Positions 8,354-15,887 of a DNA stretch of 43,834 nucleotides are shown here, piece by piece (positions within the stretch are counted from its first letter, which is position 1; the number at the start of each line of letters is the position of its first letter). The stretch comes from Deltaproteobacteria bacterium. Its GTDB lineage: Bacteria > Desulfobacterota > GWC2-55-46. The notes beneath the pieces were generated by a model. It had not been told where the DNA came from and ran no database searches. It worked only from the letters and a program-made list of their open reading frames with translations. The DNA lies in contig JACREU010000078.1 of assembly GCA_016212705.1 (NCBI GenBank), positions 1 through 43,834 of the forward strand, given 5' to 3'. The translations under genes were made by a program, and so were the position numbers.

Positions 8354-9306
8354 ATAAGCGCCCTGGCGTACTCGGAGGCAAGGAACCACTCGTAGGTTGA
8401 TCTTACTCCGTCATGCAATGTCACTACCGGCCTCCATCCCAATGACGAGAACCTGCTGGAGTCAAGGATCTTCCGCATGGCTCCGTCGGGCCTCGCCGTG
8501 TTCCAGACTACCTCGCCTTTGTACCCGACTGTCCCGGCTATCATGTAGGCGAGCTCGGCTATGGAGCTGTCTTCGCCTGTCCCTATGTTGTAATGCGTGT
8601 TCTCAAGTTTGTCGTGATTGAGCATTGCGAATACGGAAGCGGACGCGGCGTCGTCGGCGTGCATGAACTCCCTCCTCGGGTTGCCGGTCCCCCAGAGGTG
8701 AATCCTCGGCGCGCCCTCGGTCTTTGCCTCGTGGAACCTGCGGAGGAGGCCCGCCATCACGTGGGAGCTCTCAAGGCTGAAGTTGTCGTTTGGCCCGTAG
8801 ACCGAGTTCGGCACAAGGGCTATGAACCTCTTCGACCTGTACTGGTTGTTGTATGCCCTGCAGGCGACGACCCCGGCGATCTTGGCCACGGCGTATGGCT
8901 CGCTCGTCTTCTCGATCGGGCCGGTCATAAGGTACTCCTCGGATATCGGTTGCGGCGAGCTTACGGGATACATGCAGGACGACCCGTAGAATACGAGCCG
9001 CGTGACCCCGTGCCTTTCGGCGGCCTCGAAGACATTGTCCTGTATGGAGATGTTTTCGTGGAGGAAGCTCGAAGGGTAGGCGATATTTGCGACTATGCCG
9101 CCGGACCTCCCGGCGGCGAGGAAGACGAACTCCGGCTTTTCGGCCCTGAAGAATTCGTCGACTTTGAATGAATCAATCAGGTCGAGCTCGCCTCTTTTGC
9201 GCGTGACGATGTTCCTATGACCGTCCGCCTGAAGCCTTCTTATTATCGCGGAGCCGATGAGCCCCTCGTGCCCCGCCACGTATATCTTCGATTTTTGGCT
9301 AAACAT
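8350..9306 (-). CDS. GDP-L-fucose-synthase-like NAD(P)-dependent epimerase/reductase
   Basis: A 318-residue extended SDR with the cofactor motif GHEGLIGS at residues 12-19. In contrast to the fused homologue further along the operon, the expected catalytic residues are all present: Ser109 and Cys111 in YGSSCMYP, Tyr138 and Lys142 in EPYAVAK, and His182 in SSHVM. These correspond to Ser107, Cys109, Tyr136, Lys140 and His179 of E. coli GDP-fucose synthase. It could therefore epimerise and reduce an NDP-4-keto-6-deoxy sugar; related enzymes also act on GDP-heptoses (MlghC/WcaG type). It overlaps its upstream neighbour by 8 nt and the E1 alpha gene by ATGA, so it sits in the middle of a tightly coupled block. 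Confidence 0.88.
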   Translation of the reverse strand: MFSQKSKIYVAGHEGLIGSAIIRRLQADGHRNIVTRKRGELDLIDSFKVDEFFRAEKPEFVFLAAGRSGGIVANIAYPSSFLHENISIQDNVFEAAERHGVTRLVFYGSSCMYPVSSPQPISEEYLMTGPIEKTSEPYAVAKIAGVVACRAYNNQYRSKRFIALVPNSVYGPNDNFSLESSHVMAGLLRRFHEAKTEGAPRIHLWGTGNPRREFMHADDAASASVFAMLNHDKLENTHYNIGTGEDSSIAELAYMIAGTVGYKGEVVWNTARPDGAMRKILDSSRFSSLGWRPVVTLHDGVRSTYEWFLASEYARALI

Positions 9307-10237
9307 TCCCGTACCTGCTATTGAGGACTATCTTGTACCCCTTGACGAGCTCCCGTATGCCGCGCTCAAGCGTGAAGGCGGCCTTGTAGCCTGTCTTTTC
9401 TATCTTTTCGTTCGAGACGATATAGTCGCGTTTGTCAGGGTCCTCTCCAACAGACGCCTCGACAAAGTAAAAATCGCCGACGACGTCCTTTATCCTTCCG
9501 CAGAGCTCGATCTTTGAGAGGTTTGCATCTGAGAGTCCGACGTTGTAGGCCTCGTTACGGAGCCTGTCGAAGTTGTCTATCGCGTGAATAAACGCCCCGG
9601 TGACGTCGCGCACGTGGATGTAATTTCTCTTGAAATGGCCTTCAAAGACTACGACGAACTTTTCCCTTACCGCCCTGTACGTGAAGTCGTTGACAAGCAA
9701 GTCTATCCTCATCCTCGGCGACATGCCGAATACTGTCGCGAGCCGGAGGCTTATAGAGTTGCCCCGCCCGAGCGCGAGCGCCTCCGCCTCTACCTTTGTC
9801 CTGCCGTAGAGGGAAATGGGGTTTAAGGGCGTGGCCTCGGTGCAGGCTACGCCGTGGCGCCCTATGCCGTACCCGCTGTTCGTCGTGGGGATTATTATCC
9901 GCTGGTCCCTTGAGAGGAGCTTTATGATAGTCGCGACCGCGTCGCGGTTCGTCGTGACGGTGCCTATCTTATCCCTTGAGCAGAGCGGCACGCCTACGAG
10001 AGCGGCGAGAGGAATGACATAGTCCGCGCCCTTTACGAGCGGCCTTAATACCTCCTCGTCCCTTGAGTCCCCCCTTACGACATTGAACCTCTCGCTGGCG
10101 CAGCACTCAAGGAGCGAGTTCTGAGCGAACATGAAGTTGTCGAGCACCGTGACATGGTGCCCGAGCCGGAGAAGCTCAGGCACGAGCGTGGAGCCGATAT
10201 ACCCGGCGCCGCCTGTGACCAGGATATTGTAGTTCAT
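9299..10237 (-). CDS. NAD-dependent epimerase/dehydratase family protein (extended SDR)
   Basis: A 312-residue extended SDR. The cofactor motif is TGGAGYIGS near the N-terminus, and the active site has YGRTK (Tyr144, Lys148). The segment before it reads TTNSGYG, not the S/T-D-E of classical 4,6-dehydratases such as RmlB or GMD. A 4-epimerase, reductase or unusual dehydratase role is therefore more likely than a standard 4,6-dehydratase, and the substrate is unknown. The ATG at 10237 is preceded by AGGAGA with a 9-nt spacer, better than a TTG six bases upstream. Its stop overlaps the next SDR gene by 8 nt. No 4,6-dehydratase with the classical motif is visible in the window. Confidence 0.85.
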   Translation of the reverse strand: MNYNILVTGGAGYIGSTLVPELLRLGHHVTVLDNFMFAQNSLLECCASERFNVVRGDSRDEEVLRPLVKGADYVIPLAALVGVPLCSRDKIGTVTTNRDAVATIIKLLSRDQRIIIPTTNSGYGIGRHGVACTEATPLNPISLYGRTKVEAEALALGRGNSISLRLATVFGMSPRMRIDLLVNDFTYRAVREKFVVVFEGHFKRNYIHVRDVTGAFIHAIDNFDRLRNEAYNVGLSDANLSKIELCGRIKDVVGDFYFVEASVGEDPDKRDYIVSNEKIEKTGYKAAFTLERGIRELVKGYKIVLNSRYGNV

Positions 10238-10417
10238 CTGCAAGGCTCTCCTGTCCTGAAAGTTTTAAAAAGACCGTCAGCGCCAAATCTCTAAAAAAAA
10301 TCCCTTCACAGCCGCTTTCTATAAATAGAGGCGCCGATCACATTTCCATCAGCAACCGCAAAAAGCGCCTTCACCCGATCACCTCATTGCTTCGCGTCCT
10401 CATGTCTGCATACTCCA

Positions 10418-11455
10418 TCACGCCCACGCGCGCTCCATGCCTTCGGCCTGCGAGCCGTTGTAGTTATAGAAGTCCGGCTTGTAGACCATGATCTCCGAGC
10501 CGTTGAAGTCGAACCTGAACGGCACATGCAAAAAGCCTGCGAGCGCCTCTCTTACCCTTTTCTGGTCCGAGGGCTCCACGTAGAAGACCATGAAGCCGCC
10601 GTTGCCCGCGCCGAGGAGTTTGCCTCCGACGGCGCCGTTCCTGATGGCAGTAGCGTAGAGGTCGTCTATCTCGGGGCTGGTTATCTTTTGCGAGAGCTTT
10701 TTCTTAAGTAGCCATGTCTCGTTAAGCAACCTGCCGAAGTCCGTAAACTCTCCGCCTGAGGTGAGTATCTCTTCGGCCTCGTCCACAAGCCTCCTTATCT
10801 CGTGGAGGTCGCGCTTGTTCTTGGAGGTGTTCTCTATCTGTTCCCTGGCAATTTCAGAGGCGTAGCGCGCCCTTCCGGTGTAAAAGAGCATGAACCTGGC
10901 TTCAAAAGCCCGGAGCCTCTCCTCGTTCATGATAACGGGCTCGACGATTATCCTGCCGTTCCTGAGGAACTCTATGGTGTTCAGACCCCCGTATGCGGCC
11001 CATACCTGGTCCTGGGAGCCCACGTTTTCCTTTATTATCTCCTGCTCGATGTGGATGGCCTTCAAGGACAGCTCCTCTTTGAGTATTAACCTGCCTTCGA
11101 GGGCGTAGAGCGTCTTTATGAGGCCGACGGTGAAGGCCGAGCTCGACCCCATGCCTGAAAGGGCCGGGATGTCGCCGTCGTGGTGTATCTCAAGGCCCTT
11201 TTGAATGCCGAGGTCCTTGAGCGTGCATTTAACCGATGGGTGCTGTATCTCGTCCACATGGTTCACGGTCTCGACCCTGGAGTACGCTATCCTGTGCCTG
11301 TGCTTGAAGAACGGCGGCAGTTCCCTGCATGTTATGTAGCAGTACTTGTTGATGGCGGCGCCTAAGACCTTTCCACCGTGCTCGAGATACCATGATGGAT
11401 AATCAGTGCCGCCGCCGAAAAAGGATATCCTGTGCGGGGTGCGCGAGATTATCAT
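10418..11455 (-). CDS. hddA: HddA-like GHMP sugar kinase (heptose-7-phosphate kinase type)
   Basis: A 345-residue GHMP-family kinase. The N-terminus MIISRTPHRISFFGGGTDYP matches the D-glycero-alpha-D-manno-heptose-7-phosphate 1-kinase / fucokinase-like group. The ATP-binding motif is at about residues 99-107 (LSGMGSSSA), and the C-terminal KLLGAGNGGFMVFY motif is intact. It would make a sugar 1-phosphate for the adjacent nucleotidyltransferase, whose gene it overlaps by 53 nt. GGAGGG stands 4 nt before this ATG, which fixes the start inside the upstream gene. GmhA and GmhB, normally needed to make and finish heptose bisphosphate, are not in the window. The name is by family resemblance. Confidence 0.85.
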   Translation of the reverse strand: MIISRTPHRISFFGGGTDYPSWYLEHGGKVLGAAINKYCYITCRELPPFFKHRHRIAYSRVETVNHVDEIQHPSVKCTLKDLGIQKGLEIHHDGDIPALSGMGSSSAFTVGLIKTLYALEGRLILKEELSLKAIHIEQEIIKENVGSQDQVWAAYGGLNTIEFLRNGRIIVEPVIMNEERLRAFEARFMLFYTGRARYASEIAREQIENTSKNKRDLHEIRRLVDEAEEILTSGGEFTDFGRLLNETWLLKKKLSQKITSPEIDDLYATAIRNGAVGGKLLGAGNGGFMVFYVEPSDQKRVREALAGFLHVPFRFDFNGSEIMVYKPDFYNYNGSQAEGMERAWA

Positions 11456-12167
11456 TCGACCCTCCGTTAATTTGAAAGACGAGCTCGTCCTCGGCCCTCA
11501 GGTAGTCCTCGGGTACGCCTATGTCTATAAAGTATGCGTCGGTCTTGTATGCGAAGACGCCCCTCGGGTTTTTCATAAGAAAGTCCGTTTCAAACGAAAA
11601 ATTATCGAGTTGAACGCCCATGACCTCCGCGCGCCTCCTGTCGATGATATAGACCCCGGTGTTTATGTAGCCCGGCCCGGCTGTGTTTTTCTCGTTGAAG
11701 CGTGCGAGCCTCCCGTTGTTTACAGTGACCGCGCCGTATCTCGCGGTGTCAGGAACGAATTTCACAGCGATAGTTATCGAGGCCATCTCGTCGTGATGGA
11801 ACCAGCTCATGGGGTTGAGGGCGCCCAAAAGGATGGAGTCGCCGTTTACCACGACGACGTCCTTCGAGCGCGCGGACTTAAGGGCCTCCCTGATCGCGCC
11901 GCCGGTCCCGAGCGGGGCGTCCTCTATCACGTAATCTATCTCCATGCCTTTAAACTCGGTGCCTATCGCGTCTATGACGCGGTTATGCATGTACCCTACC
12001 GATAGCAACGCCTTCTCAACGCCTCCATTCCTCAGGTTATCGAGGACATAATGCAGGAAGGGCCTCCCCGAGACCTCAGCGAGCGGCTTGGGCAGGTCCT
12101 TGACGACGCTTTTGAGCCTGGTGCCGAACCCACCGGCGAGGACTATCGCTTCTTTTATTGAGCCCAT
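11403..12167 (-). CDS. hddC: HddC-like sugar-1-phosphate nucleotidyltransferase
   Basis: A 254-residue NTP-transferase. The signature LAGGFGTRL is at residues 10-18, followed by KDLPKPLAEVSGRPFLHYVL, the VVNGDS metal/nucleotide loop and the FIDIGVPEDYLRAE end typical of HddC/RfbA-like short nucleotidyltransferases. It would transfer a nucleotide (GMP in HddC) to the sugar 1-phosphate made by the overlapping HddA-like kinase. The start at 12167 was chosen because the motif begins right after it and GGGGAG precedes it; the open frame extends 45 codons further upstream without family similarity. The preceding 189-nt gap may hold a promoter, but none is convincing. Confidence 0.86.
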   Translation of the reverse strand: MGSIKEAIVLAGGFGTRLKSVVKDLPKPLAEVSGRPFLHYVLDNLRNGGVEKALLSVGYMHNRVIDAIGTEFKGMEIDYVIEDAPLGTGGAIREALKSARSKDVVVVNGDSILLGALNPMSWFHHDEMASITIAVKFVPDTARYGAVTVNNGRLARFNEKNTAGPGYINTGVYIIDRRRAEVMGVQLDNFSFETDFLMKNPRGVFAYKTDAYFIDIGVPEDYLRAEDELVFQINGGSNDNLAHPAQDILFRRRH

Positions 12168-12356
12168 TGCTCCCCATCTGTATGCAGATGCAGATATACA
12201 AACTGAATTGCGGGTAAAATCCGCTTTTTTATATACAGGATAAATCTGCGCCGGGGTGCGAAACGAGATGAGAGCGGGATGAGTATTCCAGGTGGACGCC
12301 ATGCTTCCGGCGTGTGTTGCGTCAAGGATGGAAAATGAAAAACCTTCGTGAAGCGA

Positions 12357-13559
12357 TTACGTATTTACGGTAAGAAAATTCGAGATCGTCTCCATTACGT
12401 ACTCGATCTGTTCTTCGCCTATCTCCTGGTGGACGCCAATATGTATGCCGCTCCTGCCGATGTACTCGGCCCCGGGGTACTCGCCCTCCCTGTGCCCGAG
12501 GAAGTTAAAACCCGGACACTGCGTCGGCATTGACAGAAAGAGGTTACGCGTGTCTATGCCGGACTTTTCCATGTGGTCGACGAGCTGGTTCCTCGTAAAC
12601 GGGGCGTCTTCCCTGAGTATTATCGGAAAACCGTGGGGGCCTATCTCCTCCCCTTCCTCCTCTTCGATCGTGTATAGGAAGGGCTCGAACCCCTGGAACT
12701 TTTCCATCATCGAAAGGAGGTTCCTGCGCTTCTTCGAGAGAATGTCACCGAATATGTCGAGGTTGCCGAGGCCGATAGCCGCCTCAAGCTCGTTCATCTT
12801 TGCGGAAAAACCTATGCGCTCGAACTGGAAGCGGATGTCTTCGCCGCCTCCCTTTGCGAACCTCTTTGTGCAGTAGCCTGAATTGATGTTCAGTACGCAG
12901 CTCTCGCACTTACAGGCCCTGCCGTGCGACCGGAGCGACCTCAAGACCTCGGCGAAGTCAGCCCTGTCGGTTATCACCATGCCGCCCTCGATGGTGGAGA
13001 TTATGTGCGCCACATAGAGGCTGTACGCCCCCATGTCGCCGATGGTCCCGACTTTCCTTCCCTTGTAGACCGCGCCGTGGGCCTCTGCCGCGTCCTCTAT
13101 CACGAAGATGCCGTACTTCTGCGCCAGCTTCATTATCGGGTCCATGTCGGCGGGCTTTCCCATGAGGTGCACCGGCATTATCGCGCGGGTCCTTCCTGTT
13201 ATCCTCTCTTCTATAAGCGCGGGGTCTATGTTGAGGGTGCGCCTGTCGATGTCCACGAAGACCGGGGTGAAGCCGGCCTGGAGGACGGCGTTTCCGGTGG
13301 CGACGAAGGATAGCGCAGGGACGATCACCTCATCCCCCCTTTTTGCCCCGAAGTCGTAGAGGACGGCAAGCGCCAATGTGTCGGCGTCTGTCCCGGTGCT
13401 GACAGCCACCCCCTCTTTCGCGCCCATGATGGAGGCGAACCTTTTTTCAAACTCCCTTACGAGCCTCCCGCTCGATAACCTCTTAGACGCGAGCGCGTCC
13501 ATGACAAGGCCCTTCGCCCGTTCAGTAACCGAAATAGTCCCAAAAGGCACTCTCATCAT
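12357..13559 (-). CDS. E1-type PLP-dependent NDP-sugar dehydratase (DegT family; His replaces PLP Lys; Cys cluster)
   Basis: A 400-residue DegT/DnrJ/EryC1-fold protein. The PLP phosphate and ring contacts look normal (STGTDAD, IEDAAEAHG). At the place of the Schiff-base lysine, LYVAHIISTIEGGMV has His185. A His here is the hallmark of sugar 3-dehydratases such as ColD and the CDP-4-keto-6-deoxyglucose 3-dehydratase E1 (RfbH). Four cysteines follow at 216, 218, 221 and 230 (ACKCESC ... YCTKRF). Three fall where E1 carries [2Fe-2S] ligands; the fourth E1 ligand is Ala158 here. It probably removes the C3 hydroxyl of an NDP-4-keto sugar and needs an electron donor. The start at 13559 gives an ATGA overlap with the LUD/Fe-S gene. 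Confidence 0.82.
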   Translation of the reverse strand: MMRVPFGTISVTERAKGLVMDALASKRLSSGRLVREFEKRFASIMGAKEGVAVSTGTDADTLALAVLYDFGAKRGDEVIVPALSFVATGNAVLQAGFTPVFVDIDRRTLNIDPALIEERITGRTRAIMPVHLMGKPADMDPIMKLAQKYGIFVIEDAAEAHGAVYKGRKVGTIGDMGAYSLYVAHIISTIEGGMVITDRADFAEVLRSLRSHGRACKCESCVLNINSGYCTKRFAKGGGEDIRFQFERIGFSAKMNELEAAIGLGNLDIFGDILSKKRRNLLSMMEKFQGFEPFLYTIEEEEGEEIGPHGFPIILREDAPFTRNQLVDHMEKSGIDTRNLFLSMPTQCPGFNFLGHREGEYPGAEYIGRSGIHIGVHQEIGEEQIEYVMETISNFLTVNT

Positions 13560-15538
13560 AAAATTTCTTTCCTCTTGATTATTTTTTTTGAGAGATAAAC
13601 GCTTATGTCCTCGACCTCTATCCCCGAGGTCCTCTTCATCGCGTAATAACAGCCCGGGCACGCGCTCGTTATGAGCTTTTCGGCGCCTGCGGAGATCGCC
13701 GAGTCCGCGACTTTCTGGGCTATGGGGCCGGCGGAGAGCGGCTCTCTCAATATGAGCGGAAAGCCGCAACAGGGGGCTTTCTCTCTCTCCCTTTCCATCG
13801 GTACTATCCGCGCCCCGGCCTTCTTCAGCGCCTCCCTCGGCTCATCAAAGACGCCGTATCTCCTCCCGAAGACGCACGAATCATGGTAAGCGGCCTTAAG
13901 GCCTTTATCACTTACCGCAAACTCGGCGCCGCCTACGGCCTCGCTAAACCGGAGCACGCGCAAAACCCCGTGCGTTTCAAGCCTCTCGCCCCTCTCCATA
14001 AGTATCTCGTAACAGTGCGGGCATGAGACGATTATCTCCTCCGCGCCGCTCTCTTCGGCCCGTTTGCTGAATTCGTCGAACCCCTTCTCACGCTCTTCGG
14101 CGAACCCGAATGAGTCCCACGCGCCGCCGCAACAGCCCTCTATGACGGAAGGTCTCTGCCCGCGCGCGAATTCAATCACTTTTATCGCCGCGTCCCTTAT
14201 CTCCGGGGTATTTACTGTTGTGACGCACCCGGGAAAATAGGCGGTCTTTTTTCCTTTTGTGGAAAACGCGCCAAGCACGCCCCTGGCGTTTGCCGCGAGC
14301 GTTACTGAGTTGGCTACCAACCTCAAAGGCCTGAGCCTTTTTTTGAGCCTGTCATTATTTGCGGCCTCTTCCTTGAGCCTCCCTATCATCCGGGGAGTAT
14401 CTATCGAGACAGGGCAGTTCTCTTTGCATAGGCCGCATTTGAGGCACGAATAGAGGCCGTTATCGTAAGCGGCCTCCATGCCTTCCTTTATCGCGGAATC
14501 TATGACGCCTATGCCCCCCTGCTTGTGCGCGCTACCGAACAACGGCCCTTTTTCGAGGTACGCCGGGCATTCAAGGAGACAGCCCCCGCAACCTATGCAG
14601 TATTGGCTCTCCTTCAGCCATTCCGCTTGAACGCCCCTCTTTACGATAATGACGACGGCGTCTTTAGGCCCGTGTACGCCGTAGAAGAGCTTCTTTTCAA
14701 TGTCGGCGGTCCTGCTCGGACCTGAGATTATGTTGATGTAGGCGGTGGTGACAGAGCCTGTCGCATAGTATGTCTGGAGCTTTACCATGTTGAGGGCGGA
14801 GGCGAGGTCTTCGTATATCTTGTTCGAATCCGCGATGATGATGTGTTTTTCGAGGCGCGAGACCTCGGCGACGTTGCCTTCGTTGTGTATGATGACGACC
14901 GAGCCTTCGGATGCCGTTATGGCGTTTGCGCCGGTTATGCCTACGCGCGCCTTTCCTATCGCGTCCCTGATCTCTGTCTTGAGAAAACCGACGATCGTCT
15001 CCGGGTCGGCAGGTACGTCGATGCCAGAGGCGTCGCTTATTATCCCGGATATGGCATCCCTCCCGAGGTGACTGACCGGCCCCGTCGGATGCGATGGCCT
15101 CTCACCGGAGAGTTGAAGGACCCTGTCGCCTATGTCGGTCTCGACGGTCTCAATACCCGATTCAGAGAGCCTCTCGACGAGCCGCATCTCCTTGGTGATG
15201 TTCGATTTGGATTTGACGACGAAGTTTTCGGCGCCTATGGCGCAGACGGCCGCATCGAAGGCCTCTTCCAGAGAACCGGCGACGACTACCTTGAACCTGT
15301 TTTTTTCGAGGTTTTCAACGGCCATCTCAAGGAGTCCCTCGTTTCCGACCGAGGATTCCCTATCAGACTTAAGACCGGCCTTCATGCCATCGAGGTCCGG
15401 CAACCTCGATGAGTTCTCCTCCTGCCTCTTGATGACGGATGAGAACGCCGCCTCAAGGGACTTTTTGCAGGACCCATCGAACCTGGTCTCGCCTCCGAAG
15501 AGGAACCTGCTTAAAAGTTTAAGATGGGCAGTGGCCAT
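13556..15538 (-). CDS. LUD domain / [4Fe-4S] / double CCG oxidoreductase (LutB-LutA-like fusion)
   Basis: A protein of about 660 residues. The N-terminal half is a LUD domain (VGITGANAITASEGSVV, INIISGPSRTADIE). Two [4Fe-4S] motifs follow (CIGCGGCLLECPAYL and CLKCGLCKENCPVSI), then two CCG domains (IEGCCGGAWDSFGF and APCCGFPLILREP). This joins in one chain the parts of B. subtilis LutB and LutA, which oxidise L-lactate. LutC is absent. Its stop overlaps the sugar dehydratase start by ATGA, so it heads the sugar operon and may feed electrons to the Fe-S dehydratase; that is inference. A TTG at 15583 extends the frame by 15 codons; neither start has a strong Shine-Dalgarno. Confidence 0.82.
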   Translation of the reverse strand: MATAHLKLLSRFLFGGETRFDGSCKKSLEAAFSSVIKRQEENSSRLPDLDGMKAGLKSDRESSVGNEGLLEMAVENLEKNRFKVVVAGSLEEAFDAAVCAIGAENFVVKSKSNITKEMRLVERLSESGIETVETDIGDRVLQLSGERPSHPTGPVSHLGRDAISGIISDASGIDVPADPETIVGFLKTEIRDAIGKARVGITGANAITASEGSVVIIHNEGNVAEVSRLEKHIIIADSNKIYEDLASALNMVKLQTYYATGSVTTAYINIISGPSRTADIEKKLFYGVHGPKDAVVIIVKRGVQAEWLKESQYCIGCGGCLLECPAYLEKGPLFGSAHKQGGIGVIDSAIKEGMEAAYDNGLYSCLKCGLCKENCPVSIDTPRMIGRLKEEAANNDRLKKRLRPLRLVANSVTLAANARGVLGAFSTKGKKTAYFPGCVTTVNTPEIRDAAIKVIEFARGQRPSVIEGCCGGAWDSFGFAEEREKGFDEFSKRAEESGAEEIIVSCPHCYEILMERGERLETHGVLRVLRFSEAVGGAEFAVSDKGLKAAYHDSCVFGRRYGVFDEPREALKKAGARIVPMEREREKAPCCGFPLILREPLSAGPIAQKVADSAISAGAEKLITSACPGCYYAMKRTSGIEVEDISVYLSKKIIKRKEIL

Positions 15539-15689
15539 ATTGGAGGACCCTTTAAGGGAAAGCTCAATGGCGGACGAAGACAAAAAACCGCCTTGAATCC
15601 ATAATAAGCAAGGGATCGGGACGAGATGTGGTTGTCTGTTGAGTGGTTTCGAGGTGTGTGGTCTGTCGTGTGGTTTAAAACGCTTAATT

Positions 15690-15720
15690 ACAATATTGCA
15701 AACTTTTAAAGAAATGTCAA
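15690..15720 (-). promoter_or_regulatory. Weak sigma-70-like promoter for the LUD/sugar operon
   Basis: On the minus strand a perfect TTGACA (15720-15715) is followed 19 nt later by TATTGT (15695-15690). The spacer is 2 nt longer than ideal, so this is only a candidate. It faces the LUD/sugar operon. Confidence 0.3.
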
Positions 15721-15765
15721 CTCCTATTTTAAATAAAACCTAAATGGATATTTTTTCTTGGATAA

Positions 15766-15781
15766 TCATGTACATACATGA
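15766..15781. promoter_or_regulatory. Perfect palindrome, candidate operator
   Basis: TCATGTA-CA-TACATGA is a perfect 7+7 bp inverted repeat with a 2-bp centre. It lies about 45 bp upstream of the candidate -35 of the sugar operon. The regulator is unknown. Confidence 0.35.
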
Positions 15782-15887
15782 CTGAAAACAACGCCTTGTC
15801 CGTCTTGTCCAGCTTACATGATCACCTTAAAACAATTGCGGGCCGCCGACCGCAGGGTCCACTGCTCCGCGTTCACGCTGGTGCGCG

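Larger units (their letters stand above)
15539..15887. other. Intergenic region upstream of the sugar operon
   Basis: About 350 nt between the sigma-54 activator gene and the LUD gene. It is AT-rich in the middle. It holds one weak sigma-70-like promoter (15690-15720) and one perfect palindrome (15766-15781). No -24/-12 sigma-54 element facing the LUD gene and no terminator after the activator gene were seen. A plus-strand open frame beginning at 15778 overlaps the activator gene and shows no family similarity. Confidence 0.5.

Noticed and set aside
12168-12302. 45-codon N-terminal extension of the HddC-like gene
   Set aside because: The nucleotidyltransferase signature starts right after the ATG at 12167, and the extension looks like intergenic sequence.
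13560-13769. 70-codon N-terminal extension of the sugar dehydratase
   Set aside because: It overlaps the LUD gene in another frame and is Arg-rich; the ATG at 13559 has GAGGAAAG upstream and an ATGA overlap.
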